DNA from: Lactobacillaceae bacterium
GTDB taxonomy: Bacteria; Bacillota; Bacilli; Lactobacillales; Lactobacillaceae
DNA: 64,000 bases
Direction: 5' to 3'
Assembly: GCA_031289015.1 (NCBI GenBank)
Contig: JAITQG010000048.1
Coordinates: 19,298 to 83,297 of the forward strand
A program made the translations under genes and the position numbers. The notes under the pieces were generated by a model. It ran no database searches and was not told the DNA's origin. It worked only from the letters and a program-made list of their open reading frames with translations. This document shows positions 54,477-63,875 of this stretch, one piece after another; the stretch's first letter is position 1, and the number at the start of each line of letters is the position of its first letter.

Positions 54477-55325
54477 TTAATCCTTTTCTGTGTTTTGATG
54501 CAAGTATAACGCATTTTCAACGATATCAAGGTGTTTGACACTCATTTGCTTGATCTCCAACCACTTCTCGCCCAACTCCGCAAACCGCGCCACGTGGCCA
54601 GTGGTGAAGTATTCATCAGCACTGCGTTCGACGTGTTGCAATGGGTCGTGGCGCAATCCATGTTGTTCAAGCGTTTGCACCACCGCATTGATGGTTTCGG
54701 CCCCGGAATTCACCAAGGTCACTTCAGGCCCCATCGCTGCTTGGATAAAGGGCTCTAGCAAAGGAAAATGCGTGCAGCCTAGAATCAAGGTGTCGACTTG
54801 GTGGTTTTTGAAATACGCGAGCTTGTCAGCCACGATTTTAGCGGCTTCAGGTGACGTATAATCTTTGTTTTCCACCACGTCCACGAATTCTGGTGCGGCG
54901 AGTTGCGTAATGTTGGCTGAACGGTGCCCACTCAACAGCGCATTGTAATACGCCAATGATTTGACCGTCCCCGCCGTGGCAATCACGCCGATTTCATCTT
55001 GTTTAGTCGTGGCCAGCGCGGTATTGACACCGGGCTGAATCACGCCAATCACGGGAATTTCTAATTTATTTTGCAGTTCCGGTAACGCGGCTGCCGTGGC
55101 CGTATTACAAGCGACCACCAACATTTTGATGTCTTTTTTCAACAAATAGTTGACCATCTGCCACGTGAAGCCCAACACTTCGGCTTGCGGACGCGGTCCA
55201 TAAGGCATGCGCTTCGTATCGCCAATATAATAAACTTGTTCGTTGGGAATTTGGAGGAAGGCTTGCTTCACCACCGTCAAGCCCCCAACGCCTGAATCAA
55301 TGTAGCCAATCGCACGATTATCCAA
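54477..55325 (-). CDS. murI: Glutamate racemase
   Basis: The 282-residue enzyme makes D-glutamate for peptidoglycan. The two catalytic Cys sites are visible in VVACNTATAAALPEL and LILGCTHFPLLEPFI, and the substrate loop GYIDSGVGGLTV near the N-terminus. It starts at a TTG with AAGGA upstream and is 18 bases after the HAD gene. The murI-rdgB-phosphoesterase order is common in lactobacilli. Confidence 0.94.
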   Translation of the reverse strand: MDNRAIGYIDSGVGGLTVVKQAFLQIPNEQVYYIGDTKRMPYGPRPQAEVLGFTWQMVNYLLKKDIKMLVVACNTATAAALPELQNKLEIPVIGVIQPGVNTALATTKQDEIGVIATAGTVKSLAYYNALLSGHRSANITQLAAPEFVDVVENKDYTSPEAAKIVADKLAYFKNHQVDTLILGCTHFPLLEPFIQAAMGPEVTLVNSGAETINAVVQTLEQHGLRHDPLQHVERSADEYFTTGHVARFAELGEKWLEIKQMSVKHLDIVENALYLHQNTEKD

Positions 55326-55343
55326 AACAACATCCTTCTTTCG

Positions 55344-55970
55344 TTAATCTGGGAGCGCAAACGTCAATAAATCAGCGGGCTTGTCGAAAATATAATCCGC
55401 CTCACCTTTAAAGACACTTTGATCCCGCACACCCCAAGCAGCCATCCCAAATGGAATGCCCGCATTGTGAGCAGCTTGCATATCATGAATCGAATCACCA
55501 ATATAAATGCTTGATGCCTTGTCCGCCCCTAAATCAGCGAGCGCCTTTAAAATCGGATCCGCCGCGGGTTTCATCTTGGGCGTTTGGCCAGCAAAAACAA
55601 AGTCGGCAAAATATTGATTAATGGCAAATTCGTCGGCATGATCAGCAAATTCCTCAGGCGTATTTGACGTCACGATGCCCAATTGCTTGCCAGCGGCTTT
55701 GAGCGCGGACAGCAATAACTCGATATCAGTAAACAAATGTACTTCATTCCAAAACAAGTGATAGTTCCCTTGCCAAGCTAATTGCATCTCGGCTGGATTT
55801 TCGATGCCGAGTTTAATTAACCCATCTAATGAAGGCAAGCCAAAAATGCTGTACAGTTCATCGTAGGATTTTTGGATTCCATGGGCTTGCAAGGTGTAAT
55901 CCAAGGATTTCATGTACATGGCTTCAGTTGACAACAGCGTGCCATCCACGTCAAAGATAATGGTTTTCAC
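55344..55970 (-). CDS. HAD-superfamily phosphatase (phosphoglycolate phosphatase-like)
   Basis: The 208-residue protein has HAD motif I IIFDVDGTLLST near residue 4, a helical cap, GIVTSNTPEEF (motif II) and GDSIHDMQAAHNAGIPFGMAAWG (motif IV). The substrate is not known. The GTG at 55970 is chosen because GGAGG lies at ideal spacing; the ATG ten codons earlier has a poorly spaced site. It opens the murI operon and has a CcpA-like site over its promoter. Confidence 0.85.
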   Translation of the reverse strand: MKTIIFDVDGTLLSTEAMYMKSLDYTLQAHGIQKSYDELYSIFGLPSLDGLIKLGIENPAEMQLAWQGNYHLFWNEVHLFTDIELLLSALKAAGKQLGIVTSNTPEEFADHADEFAINQYFADFVFAGQTPKMKPAADPILKALADLGADKASSIYIGDSIHDMQAAHNAGIPFGMAAWGVRDQSVFKGEADYIFDKPADLLTFALPD

Positions 55971-56008
55971 GATTTTGTCCTCCACTTCTACTTTACTCAT
56001 TACCTTAT

Positions 56009-56037
56009 ATTGTACCGATTACCGGAAACGGTTACAA
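56009..56037 (-). promoter_or_regulatory. Promoter of the HAD-murI operon with overlapping cre-like site
   Basis: TTGTAA (56032-56037), 17 bases and TACAAT (56009-56014) form a good promoter. TGTAACCGTTTCCG (56023-56036) matches the CcpA cre consensus in 12 of 14 positions and covers the -35 end, a place for carbon catabolite repression. Confidence 0.65.
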
Positions 56038-56050
56038 GTGGCGTCAATAA

Positions 56051-56082
56051 AGGCCGAAACAAATTTAAGTTTGCTCCGGCCT
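56051..56082 (-). terminator. Terminator of the pyridoxamine oxidase-like gene
   Basis: A stem of about 13 bp, AGGCCG-GAGCAAA / TTTGTTT-CGGCCT, is followed on the minus strand by TTATTG. It ends the transcript before the murI operon. Confidence 0.8.
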
Positions 56083-56093
56083 GTATTTTATTC

Positions 56094-56528
56094 TTACAAC
56101 TTAATTGAGCTAATTCCTTGGGTACCAAAGATTTTAACGGTTGGCATTTTAATTTCGATTACAACGAATTCATCTTTACCATCACCAACAGTTGCACTCC
56201 ATTGTGGAATTTGGTCTGCCAACAAATCCAACACATCGTCAATCTTCAATTCTGAAATCTTGGCTTGGGCTGTATTTGAAGTTACCACGCCATGATCTTC
56301 ATCAGTTGGCACAGTGGTAATTGATACGTTGGGATTCAACAAGATTTCACCCAATTTTGGCGCATCATGCGGTGTAGTTGCATAGATTGTGTCCGTGAAG
56401 TTTTCAGGCACAATGTAGAACATGTCACGATTGCTTGGTTGGCCGTTAACCGCTGTAGCTAAGTTAAAGACGTGTGAATCGCGCAAATATTTTTCTAGCA
56501 ATACTTTTGCTTCAGTTTCTTCAGACAT
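56094..56528 (-). CDS. Pyridoxamine 5'-phosphate oxidase-like flavin protein
   Basis: The 144-residue protein has the split-barrel fold pattern of FMN-binding PNPOx relatives (FNLATAVNGQPSNRDMFYIVPENF near residue 20 and IYATTPHDAPKLGEILLNPNVSI). It is too small for a classical PdxH. The substrate is unknown; general roles are redox or stress. It is transcribed alone, with a strong cre site in the promoter and a terminator after it. Confidence 0.82.
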   Translation of the reverse strand: MSEETEAKVLLEKYLRDSHVFNLATAVNGQPSNRDMFYIVPENFTDTIYATTPHDAPKLGEILLNPNVSITTVPTDEDHGVVTSNTAQAKISELKIDDVLDLLADQIPQWSATVGDGKDEFVVIEIKMPTVKIFGTQGISSIKL

Positions 56529-56571
56529 AATTAATCACCCTTATTTCGTTTATTATTGAGAACATATGCCT

Positions 56572-56600
56572 ATTATACCAAATTTTAAGCGCTTTCAAAA
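56572..56600 (-). promoter_or_regulatory. Promoter with strong cre site for the PNPOx-like gene
   Basis: TATAAT (56572-56577) has TTTTGA 17 bases upstream. TGAAAGCGCTTAAA (about 56585-56598) fits the CcpA cre consensus very well and overlaps the spacer, predicting repression by CcpA. Confidence 0.72.
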
Positions 56601-56627
56601 TTTAAAATATGTGTTTTTTTTGTGAAT

Positions 56628-59006
56628 TTAGCCTAATTCCGCGTAGGTAGCGCCTTGGTCGGGTCCGGTGAAATTAAATTTCTGGACTTGACGATGCGAA
56701 CGTAAGTACTCCAACACCCCTTTGCGCAGGGCACCCGTCCCTTTTCCATGAATAATTTCCACTGATGGCAAGTTGTTGAGCAAGGCCGAATCAATAAAGC
56801 GATCCAACTCGGCCATCGCAGCTTCATAGCGCACGCCCCGCAAATCGAGAGTCGCCGACGCATTGGCCCGATTGACCGCTTTGGCCGTGTTGACACCCTT
56901 TTTGACCGTGGTTGGCTTTGGCTTGGCTTTGGTTTGGTCCAACGCTTGTTTCTCGATTTCAGCGCCTGACAAAATCATCTTCAAAATGCCCATTTGGATT
57001 TCATAATTATCATCTTTTAAGACCCGTTGAATCGTACCTTGTTGGCCATATTCGCGCACCAACACCGTATCGCCCACCGCCAAATCAGTGTTCTTGGCTG
57101 CTTTAGCCCGGCGCAAGACCCGATTATTGGCAGCTGAGGGTTCTTGGCGCATCGCATTGAGCGCCCCCTTGGCATCCATCATTTCATTGGCCTTGATTGA
57201 CGCACCATCGCGTTGCATCTTTTGCAAATCAGCAATAATGCGATCGGCCTTTTTCCGTGAATCAGCCACAATGTGATTAGCTTCCTTTTGGGCTTCCACG
57301 ACCAATTTATCTTTGGTGATTTCGAGTTGTTCAAGTTGTTGTTCGTAGCCATTTTTCAGCTTACGATTTTCAATAATTTGGGCTTCTAACTCACTTTGTT
57401 GGTCCAAAACCGCATTGCGTCGAGCCACCAAATCAGCAATCATGTCATTGAGTTCTTGTGAATCATCGGCCGTCAATTCACTAGCTTGATCGATGATGGC
57501 TTGTGGTAAGCCTAAACGCTTAGAAATTTCTAAGGCATTTGAGCGCCCCGGAATCCCTAACATGAACTTGTACGTGGGCTTAAGCGTTTCAACGTCAAAT
57601 TCCATCGACGCATTAATCGTGTCAACGCGGTTATAACCATAGACCTTCAATTCTGGATAATGTGTGGTGGCCACGGTGTATGCGCCCACTGCCCCCACGG
57701 CGTCCAAAATTGCAATCGCCAGCGCAGCCCCTTCTTGAGGATCTGTCCCGGCACCCAATTCGTCAAACAAGACCAAGGATTGCGGTGTGATTTTCGCCAA
57801 AATGGCCACGATATTGACCATGTGCGAACTAAACGTCGATAGTGATTGCTCGATGGATTGTTCATCACCAATATCAGCGAAGATATCATCAAAAATCCCA
57901 ACCGTCGAATGTTCACCCGTTGGCAAAAACAAGCCGGATTGCGCCATAATTTGCAACAAGCCCAACGTTTTTAAGGTAATCGTTTTTCCACCGGTGTTTG
58001 GTCCCGTCACGATAATCGCGCTATAATCTTCACCGATAATGATGTCATTGGCGACGGCTTGCTTGGCATCCAACAATGGGTGACGCGCTTGCAAGAGGCG
58101 AACTTGGTTGGTCGCTGAATATTCCGGCTCCACTGATTGCGTGGCCACGGCATAGCGCGCCTTGGCATTCACAAAGTCGAGATGGCCGATGATGACCGCA
58201 TTATTTAAAATCGCGTCGGCTTCTGGGCGCAAAACATCTGACAATTCAGCCAGCACGCGCTCTTCTTCACTACGTTCCTTTAAATAATTTTCGCGTAACC
58301 GGTTATTCATATCGACGACTTCCGCCGGTTCGATATACAGCGTTTGGCCCGTTTGACTCTGATCGTGGACGACCCCACCAAACTTACTGCGGTACTCAGC
58401 CTTCACCGGCACCACATACCGATCATTTCGAATCGTCACAATCGGATCTGAGAGATACTGCGCAGATTTGCCCCGCGTATAATCTTGCATCTTTTGGCGA
58501 ATCGCGGTCTCCGTGCTCATGATAGCTTGGCGAATCCCGTGGAGTTCGGGTGATGCTTCGTCGGTGACCCGGCCATCCAAATCAATGGCCGTATTTACCC
58601 GGCGCGTGAGGTCACTCAAAATAATTAATGCCTCATAATATTGTTCAATCGCCACAAAAGTTTCAGCTTTATCCAAGACTAAATTTTCAAAAAACGTCTT
58701 GATTTGCCCCGTCGTAAATAAGACCCGGCCGACTTGGGCGAGTTCGGTTGCACTCAAGCTAGCGTCAATCTTCAAACGTTGCATGTGGGGCTTGATGTCT
58801 TCTAAGCTCGGAATTTGCAAGCCGGCAGCTAAGCGCAAAACGCGCACTAAATCAGCCGTTTCGCCAAGCCATTGTTGCATTTGGCTGGCTTGAGCGGTTG
58901 GTTGTAGTAAATCTAATTCATGTTGCCCCGCGACAGTCGCGATATACGGCCGAATTTGTTGTTTCACGGCATCGTATTCAAGGGTTGCTAAGACTTTTTC
59001 ATTCAT
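56628..59006 (-). CDS. mutS2: MutS2 family DNA/ribosome-associated ATPase
   Basis: The 792-residue protein has the MutS ATPase with Walker A VTGPNTGGKTITLKT near residue 328, Walker B LVLFDELGAGTDPQ and STFSSHMVNI. A coiled coil follows (residues about 510-610) and a C-terminal Smr nuclease-like domain (LDLRGVRYEAAMAELD, then HGKGTGALRKGV). It lacks the mismatch-binding domain I, as MutS2 does; relatives split collided ribosomes or suppress recombination. It follows cvpA by 24 bases. Confidence 0.94.
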   Translation of the reverse strand: MNEKVLATLEYDAVKQQIRPYIATVAGQHELDLLQPTAQASQMQQWLGETADLVRVLRLAAGLQIPSLEDIKPHMQRLKIDASLSATELAQVGRVLFTTGQIKTFFENLVLDKAETFVAIEQYYEALIILSDLTRRVNTAIDLDGRVTDEASPELHGIRQAIMSTETAIRQKMQDYTRGKSAQYLSDPIVTIRNDRYVVPVKAEYRSKFGGVVHDQSQTGQTLYIEPAEVVDMNNRLRENYLKERSEEERVLAELSDVLRPEADAILNNAVIIGHLDFVNAKARYAVATQSVEPEYSATNQVRLLQARHPLLDAKQAVANDIIIGEDYSAIIVTGPNTGGKTITLKTLGLLQIMAQSGLFLPTGEHSTVGIFDDIFADIGDEQSIEQSLSTFSSHMVNIVAILAKITPQSLVLFDELGAGTDPQEGAALAIAILDAVGAVGAYTVATTHYPELKVYGYNRVDTINASMEFDVETLKPTYKFMLGIPGRSNALEISKRLGLPQAIIDQASELTADDSQELNDMIADLVARRNAVLDQQSELEAQIIENRKLKNGYEQQLEQLEITKDKLVVEAQKEANHIVADSRKKADRIIADLQKMQRDGASIKANEMMDAKGALNAMRQEPSAANNRVLRRAKAAKNTDLAVGDTVLVREYGQQGTIQRVLKDDNYEIQMGILKMILSGAEIEKQALDQTKAKPKPTTVKKGVNTAKAVNRANASATLDLRGVRYEAAMAELDRFIDSALLNNLPSVEIIHGKGTGALRKGVLEYLRSHRQVQKFNFTGPDQGATYAELG

Positions 59007-59030
59007 TGTTTCAGCCTCATTTTCAGTGTT

Positions 59031-59567
59031 TTAAATTAAGAGGAACCATTGATAAATGTGATCGGACAAAATCGGCGTTTGCAGCAAAATAAATTGTGCA
59101 ATCGGAGAATTAGTCAATTGATCTTGGAGCCAGGCCAAATCCCAGGTCCGGATGATATTGAGGATAAAAAAGACCTCAATGTATGCAACGGCCGCCCCAA
59201 ATAAAAGCCCCGCCAAGCGATTAAAGAACCCCAAGAACGGAATTTTGTTGATAAAGGCCAGCCCGCGTTGGACAAACCAAATAATGATGCTGCCGACGAC
59301 CATAATCAGGGCAAATGCAATCCCCGAATACAAAAAGTCACTCGCAGAATCAATCACTAATTTGGGCACAGGCGTTGACCACTGTGCTGCCAAGTCGGTC
59401 CCGACCAAGGCTTTGAGCATCATCCCCAAGCGATGGGCCATTAAAACCGCCACCGCCCAGACAATAATTTGGCCCGCAAACCTGGTGATGGTGCGAATCA
59501 AGCCATGTTTCCAGCCAAATAAAAGCGTGACTGCAAACAACGCTAAAATGATGATGGATACGATCAT
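59031..59567 (-). CDS. CvpA family membrane protein
   Basis: The 178-residue protein has four hydrophobic segments and the CvpA pattern GWKHGLIRTITRFAGQIIVW. CvpA is needed for colicin V production in E. coli; its role in Gram-positives is unclear. It overlaps zapA by 4 bases (ATGA) and precedes mutS2, the usual zapA-cvpA-mutS2 order. Confidence 0.88.
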   Translation of the reverse strand: MIVSIIILALFAVTLLFGWKHGLIRTITRFAGQIIVWAVAVLMAHRLGMMLKALVGTDLAAQWSTPVPKLVIDSASDFLYSGIAFALIMVVGSIIIWFVQRGLAFINKIPFLGFFNRLAGLLFGAAVAYIEVFFILNIIRTWDLAWLQDQLTNSPIAQFILLQTPILSDHIYQWFLLI

Positions 59568-59791
59568 GCCTCATCACCTGCGACTTGCATTTTCAATTGA
59601 TCTGACAAGGCATTGAGCGCCAATAACGTGGCCGCTTGTTCATTGGTCATGTCCGGTGAAAGCGCCTTGATTTGTTGGAGTTGTTGATTAGCCAACTCAA
59701 ACACGGCATCCATATGCGTTTCTGATTCGGTGCCGATGACGATATATTCGTTATCTAAAATTAAGCCTTTATAGCGGCGTTGATTTGCCAT
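59564..59791 (-). CDS. zapA: Cell division protein ZapA
   Basis: The 75-residue protein shows the ZapA pattern RYKGLILDNEYIVIGTESETHMDAVFELAN followed by the helical dimer part; I quote it only in pieces because it is continuous. It binds FtsZ and helps bundle the Z ring. The ATG at 59791 has GGGGGA upstream. A TG-extended TAAAAT box lies near 59827-59832. Confidence 0.88.
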   Translation of the reverse strand: MANQRRYKGLILDNEYIVIGTESETHMDAVFELANQQLQQIKALSPDMTNEQAATLLALNALSDQLKMQVAGDEA

Positions 59792-59883
59792 TAAATGATC
59801 CCCCAAATTAAATGTTCCTGTCTATCATTTTAGCACGAGCACGCCGTCCATGCTTGCTTACGAGGTTAATTTCCCAACAAAAA

Positions 59884-59911
59884 GAGCCAACAACACGGTC
59901 GCTGTTAGCTC
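59884..59911 (-). terminator. Terminator of engB
   Basis: Stem GAGCTAACA / TGTTGGCTC on the minus strand, with loop GCGACCGTGT, is followed by TTTTTG. Confidence 0.8.
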
Positions 59912-59921
59912 ATTGGTTAGT

Positions 59922-60512
59922 CTATTCAGCCATGCGCGCTTCAATCCACGCCCAGACTTCATCTTTACCGGCTTTAGTTAGTGATGAGAACATTTGGAAA
60001 TCTGAATTCGCACTATCAAATTCCAAAGCCTTTTTGATAATCGACTCAGCCCGATTCCACTTACCACGCGAAATCTTGTCAGCCTTGGTCGCCACCACTA
60101 ACACTGGAATATCAAAATACGTCAACCAATTATACATGGCGATGTCTTCTTCAGATGGCTCATGCCGGGCATCGACAAGTGATACCACGCCTTTAAGCTG
60201 TGAACGTTCTGTCAAATACGTTTCGATCATTTTACCAAATTCTTCACGCATCTTCTTTGACACCTTGGCATATCCATAACCAGGCACGTCGACGAAGAAC
60301 ACTTCATCTTCAACTTTGTAAAAATTCAACGTTTGCGTCTTCCCGGGTTGCGATGACGTCCGAGCAAACGCTTTTCGGTTAATCAACGTGTTCGTTAATG
60401 ATGACTTACCCACATTAGAGCGCCCCACGAAAGCGATTTCTGGCAAGCCGATGGTTGGATATTGGCTTGGTTGTACGGCACTCATCGTGATTTCAACATT
60501 ATGCACTTCCAT
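59922..60512 (-). CDS. engB: Ribosome biogenesis GTP-binding protein YsxC/EngB
   Basis: The 196-residue GTPase has G1 [12 protein letters not shown] near residue 30, G3 [10 protein letters not shown] and G4 TKADKI. It is needed for assembly of the large ribosomal subunit. It follows clpX by 11 bases. Confidence 0.95.
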   Translation of the reverse strand: MEVHNVEITMSAVQPSQYPTIGLPEIAFVGRSNVGKSSLTNTLINRKAFARTSSQPGKTQTLNFYKVEDEVFFVDVPGYGYAKVSKKMREEFGKMIETYLTERSQLKGVVSLVDARHEPSEEDIAMYNWLTYFDIPVLVVATKADKISRGKWNRAESIIKKALEFDSANSDFQMFSSLTKAGKDEVWAWIEARMAE

Positions 60513-60523
60513 GGTAACGCCTC

Positions 60524-61771
60524 CTAATTCTTAACTAACTTTGGTGCAGCATGGTTCAACACGCTGTCCTCAGTGATAATAACTTCTTCAATGGTTGTGT
60601 TGCCTGGCAAATCAAACATGATATCGCGCAAGACTTCTTCGATAATTGACCGCAAACCACGCGCGCCAGTTTCACGCTCAATGGCCAAATGTGCCATCGC
60701 CGTCAAAGCCGCTGGTTCAAAGGTCAACTTGAAGTCATCCAATTCAAAGAGCGTTTGGTATTGCTTAGTCAAAGCGTTCTTTGGTTCCGTCAAAATGCGG
60801 ACCAAGTCATCTTCAGACAATTCTTCCAACGCCGTCAAAATTGGCAAGCGACCGATGAATTCTGGAATTAAACCAAAGCTCATCAAATCTTCAGGCACAA
60901 CTTGTTCCATGATCGACTTTTCAGTATCCATGCGCAAACCAGTGTTAGTATCAGTCCCAAAGCCGATAACCTTGGCGCCCAGACGTTCCTTAACGATTTG
61001 TTCGATGCCGGCAAATGCGCCACCCACGATGAATAAAATATTAGTCGTGTCGATAGGAATCAACTCTTGGTTAGGATGCTTACGTCCACCTTGGGGCGGC
61101 ACGCTCGCAATTGTCCCTTCAAGCATCTTGAGCAAGGCTTGTTGGACGCCTTCACCAGAAACGTCACGCGTAATCGACACGTTTTCTGACTTCTTGGCAA
61201 TCTTGTCAATTTCGTCAATATAGATGATACCGACTTCAGCGCGTTCAACATCGTAGTCCGCTGATTGGATCAACTTCAACAAAATGTTTTCCACGTCTTC
61301 GCCAACGTAGCCCGCTTCAGTCAAGGTCGTGGCATCCGCAATGGCAAATGGCACATTCAACATCTTGGCCAGCGATTGAGCAATATAGGTCTTACCTGAC
61401 CCAGTTGGCCCAACCATGGCGATATTTGACTTTTGCAGCTCAACGCCTTCAGTCATCGCTTCACCAGTCAACATCGCATTGACGCGCTTGTAGTGGTTAT
61501 AAACAGCCACAGCGAGCGTGCGTTTTGCGTCTTCTTGACCGATGACATATGAATTCAAATTGTCCACGATTTCACGTGGCGTCATCAACGTCAACGTGCT
61601 GTGGGCGCGTTCGTCAGCCAATTCTTCTTCAATGATGCCCTGCGCCAATTCGACACATTCATTACAAATGTAGACGCCGGGTCCGGCAATCAACTTTTTT
61701 ACTTCATTAGCCGGCTTACCACAAAAACTACAGTGCGCCATGCCATTTGGATTATCTGGATTATTTAACAC
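60524..61771 (-). CDS. clpX: ATP-dependent Clp protease ATP-binding subunit ClpX
   Basis: The 415-residue AAA+ unfoldase has the N-terminal zinc finger (CSFCGK and [10 protein letters not shown]), Walker [14 protein letters not shown], Walker [15 protein letters not shown] and the [17 protein letters not shown] sensor region. It feeds unfolded proteins to ClpP and works with SpxH on Spx. I start at the GTG at 61771, eight bases after GGAG, giving a protein that begins [10 protein letters not shown]; the longer frame has no ribosome site. Confidence 0.95.
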   Translation of the reverse strand: MLNNPDNPNGMAHCSFCGKPANEVKKLIAGPGVYICNECVELAQGIIEEELADERAHSTLTLMTPREIVDNLNSYVIGQEDAKRTLAVAVYNHYKRVNAMLTGEAMTEGVELQKSNIAMVGPTGSGKTYIAQSLAKMLNVPFAIADATTLTEAGYVGEDVENILLKLIQSADYDVERAEVGIIYIDEIDKIAKKSENVSITRDVSGEGVQQALLKMLEGTIASVPPQGGRKHPNQELIPIDTTNILFIVGGAFAGIEQIVKERLGAKVIGFGTDTNTGLRMDTEKSIMEQVVPEDLMSFGLIPEFIGRLPILTALEELSEDDLVRILTEPKNALTKQYQTLFELDDFKLTFEPAALTAMAHLAIERETGARGLRSIIEEVLRDIMFDLPGNTTIEEVIITEDSVLNHAAPKLVKN

Positions 61772-61846
61772 GTGGGGATCTCCACTTCTATTTTTTTCAA
61801 GTAACACCATTATACCAAATTTAGCTAATGATGATACGAATATAAA

Positions 61847-61872
61847 AGACCGTTCATAATTATGAACGATCT
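61847..61872 (-). terminator. Terminator of tig
   Basis: Stem AGATCGTTCATA / TATGAACGGTCT with one mismatch and a 2-base loop is followed by TTATATTCG on the minus strand. Confidence 0.8.
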
Positions 61873-61895
61873 GATACTATTTCGTTGATTTTAAA

Positions 61896-63194
61896 TTAAG
61901 CTTCGACAGCGTTGTCAACAATCAATTCAACAACTTGCTTGATAGCGATGTCGTGCTTTAACATGTCAGCTGACAATGCGCCACGAACTTCGTCTTCAGG
62001 CATGCCGTATGTTTCAGCCAATTCTTTAACTTCAGCGTCAACATCAGCGTCTGAAGGCTTGATTCCTTCAGCCTTAACGATAGCTTCCAAAACCAAGTTA
62101 GTCTTCACGCGGTTAGTAGCACCTTCAGTGTATTGAGCGTGCATATCTTCGTGTGAAGTACCAGTGATTTGGAAGTACAATTCAGGTGAAACACCTTGGT
62201 TTTGCATGTTAGCAAAGAATGAGTTCATTTGACGGTGAACATCTTCTTCGATCATCGCTTCTGGCAAAGTATCACCAACAACCTTAGCATTGTCAACGGC
62301 TGCCGCAACAGCTTCGTCTTCCTTAGCTTCCTTAGCTGCTTCAGTCTTAGCATCAACCAAACGAGCCTTAACCTTTTCAGTCAATTCAGCCAAAGTAGCA
62401 ACTTCTTCGTCAACATCCTTGGCGAATTCGTCGTCCAATTCAGGAACTTCTTTAACCTTAACTTCGTGGATTGTAACATCAAACAAAGCGTCCTTACCAG
62501 CCAAATCAGCAGCTTGGTATTCAGCAGGGAAAGTTACGTTAACTGCAACATCTTCACCGGCCTTGTGACCAACCAATTGATCTTCAAAGCCGGGGATGAA
62601 TGAACCTGAACCCAATTCAAGGCTGTAGTTTTCGCCCTTGCCACCTTCGAAGTGGTCACCATCAACAGAACCATCAAAGTCGATAACAACTGTGTCACCG
62701 TTAGTAGCAGCTTGATCTTCAACCAAAACCAATTCGGCTTGGTTAGCTTGCATTGAAGCCAATTCAGCATCAACGTCGGCGTCTGAAACTTCAGTGTCGG
62801 CCTTAGCAACCTTAACACCCTTATATTCACCCAATTCAATTTCAGGAGCGATTTCAACTTCAGCCGTCAAAACCCAAGCAGCACCCTTATCCATTGATTC
62901 CGCATTGATTTGTGGTTGACCAACAGCAACGATACCAGCTTCAGCAACTGCATCTGGATATACATCAGGCAAAGCGATATTCAACGCTTCGTTGTACAAT
63001 GCTTCTTCGCCATACATCTTGATGAAAACTGGCTTAGGCATCTTACCCTTACGGAAGCCAGGGGCAGAGATTTGTCCCTTAACCTTATCAAAGGCTTGAT
63101 CCATTGCCTTTGTGTATACTTCAACAGGCACTTCGAACTTCAAAGTTCCCTTGTTACCATCACCCTTAGTGAAAATTGCGTTAGTTGCAACCAT
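61896..63194 (-). CDS. tig: Trigger factor
   Basis: The 432-residue chaperone binds the ribosome exit and helps new proteins fold. The ribosome-docking signature GFRKGKMPKPVF is near residue 46, the FKBP-type prolyl isomerase domain lies around residues 160-245, and a long helical C-terminal part follows. GGAGG precedes the ATG. The tig-clpX-engB order is typical of Lactobacillales. Confidence 0.96.
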   Translation of the reverse strand: MVATNAIFTKGDGNKGTLKFEVPVEVYTKAMDQAFDKVKGQISAPGFRKGKMPKPVFIKMYGEEALYNEALNIALPDVYPDAVAEAGIVAVGQPQINAESMDKGAAWVLTAEVEIAPEIELGEYKGVKVAKADTEVSDADVDAELASMQANQAELVLVEDQAATNGDTVVIDFDGSVDGDHFEGGKGENYSLELGSGSFIPGFEDQLVGHKAGEDVAVNVTFPAEYQAADLAGKDALFDVTIHEVKVKEVPELDDEFAKDVDEEVATLAELTEKVKARLVDAKTEAAKEAKEDEAVAAAVDNAKVVGDTLPEAMIEEDVHRQMNSFFANMQNQGVSPELYFQITGTSHEDMHAQYTEGATNRVKTNLVLEAIVKAEGIKPSDADVDAEVKELAETYGMPEDEVRGALSADMLKHDIAIKQVVELIVDNAVEA

Positions 63195-63340
63195 TTCTTA
63201 ATTCCTCCAAAGACAGAAAACCTTTTTAGATTTAACTGCGATTTCTTTCTTTACATACTTAACTAGTTTAACGGAAATTCGCTTATGTGACAACCGTTTG
63301 GGCGGAATTTGTTTTTCGTATTTTGTGGTGCGGGGTTGCT

Positions 63341-63660
63341 TAGCCGTTGCACGGCTAGGAATATTGGTTGGTGGGGAAAGGGGCTCCGCATTGCTACTGT
63401 TGAAGGGGGCAAGCTCGTGTGTCTCGACACACGGGCGCATATCTAAACCACCTTTGAAAGATTGGGTGTTTCGATAAACGGTCCTGCTAGTCTAAGGGAT
63501 TCGGCTCCGTGCAAGCACGAAACCAACTCCCTAAGACCTCGCTGATTCCCCTACAACAGCAGCAATGCTCCGCCCCTTTCCCCACCAACCAATATTCCAA
63601 CCTCCACTCGCTCTAGCTCCTTCCGGTTGCTAAAACTTCTGCTCGCTACTTCTGCCACTG
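63341..63660 (+). repeat. Long modular palindromic element C
   Basis: The arms at 63358-63409 and 63548-63597 are complementary over about 50 bp, with the same TCC/TCC mismatch within GCTCCGC and a single mismatch near the inner end. The outer hairpin is TAGCCG-TTGCA-CGGCTA. The inside holds both the CGTGTGT-CTCG-ACACACG hairpin and TATCTAAACC ... GTTTCGATA of element A and the CTAAGGGATTCGG / CCAACTCCCTAAG hairpin of element B. The right flank CTAGCTCCTTCCGG matches A and B. Confidence 0.8.
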
Positions 63661-63752
63661 AGTCTTGCTGCACTATATTTGTGTTTTAAACTACAGCTCT
63701 ACTTAATGACATTCACGGTGTCAAAATATACATCAATTATAGTTTCTAGACC

Positions 63753-63784
63753 ATCTTGAAATCTTGAAATCTTGAAATCTTGAA
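63753..63784 (+). repeat. Four tandem 8-bp units (ATCTTGAA)
   Basis: Four perfect copies of ATCTTGAA lie in the spacer between palindromic elements C and D. No gene is nearby. Confidence 0.85.
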
Positions 63785-63875
63785 ATCACTGTCTAATTTA
63801 GCAATGATTTCTCAATATATTCGATTCATGCATGTTTAACAAGTTAGAGAAGCAACAAAGCTGAAGTCCTAGGGC

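Noticed and set aside
63198..63440. 80-codon minus-strand frame upstream of tig
   Set aside because: It overlaps the arm of palindromic element C, has no ribosome site and no recognisable protein features.
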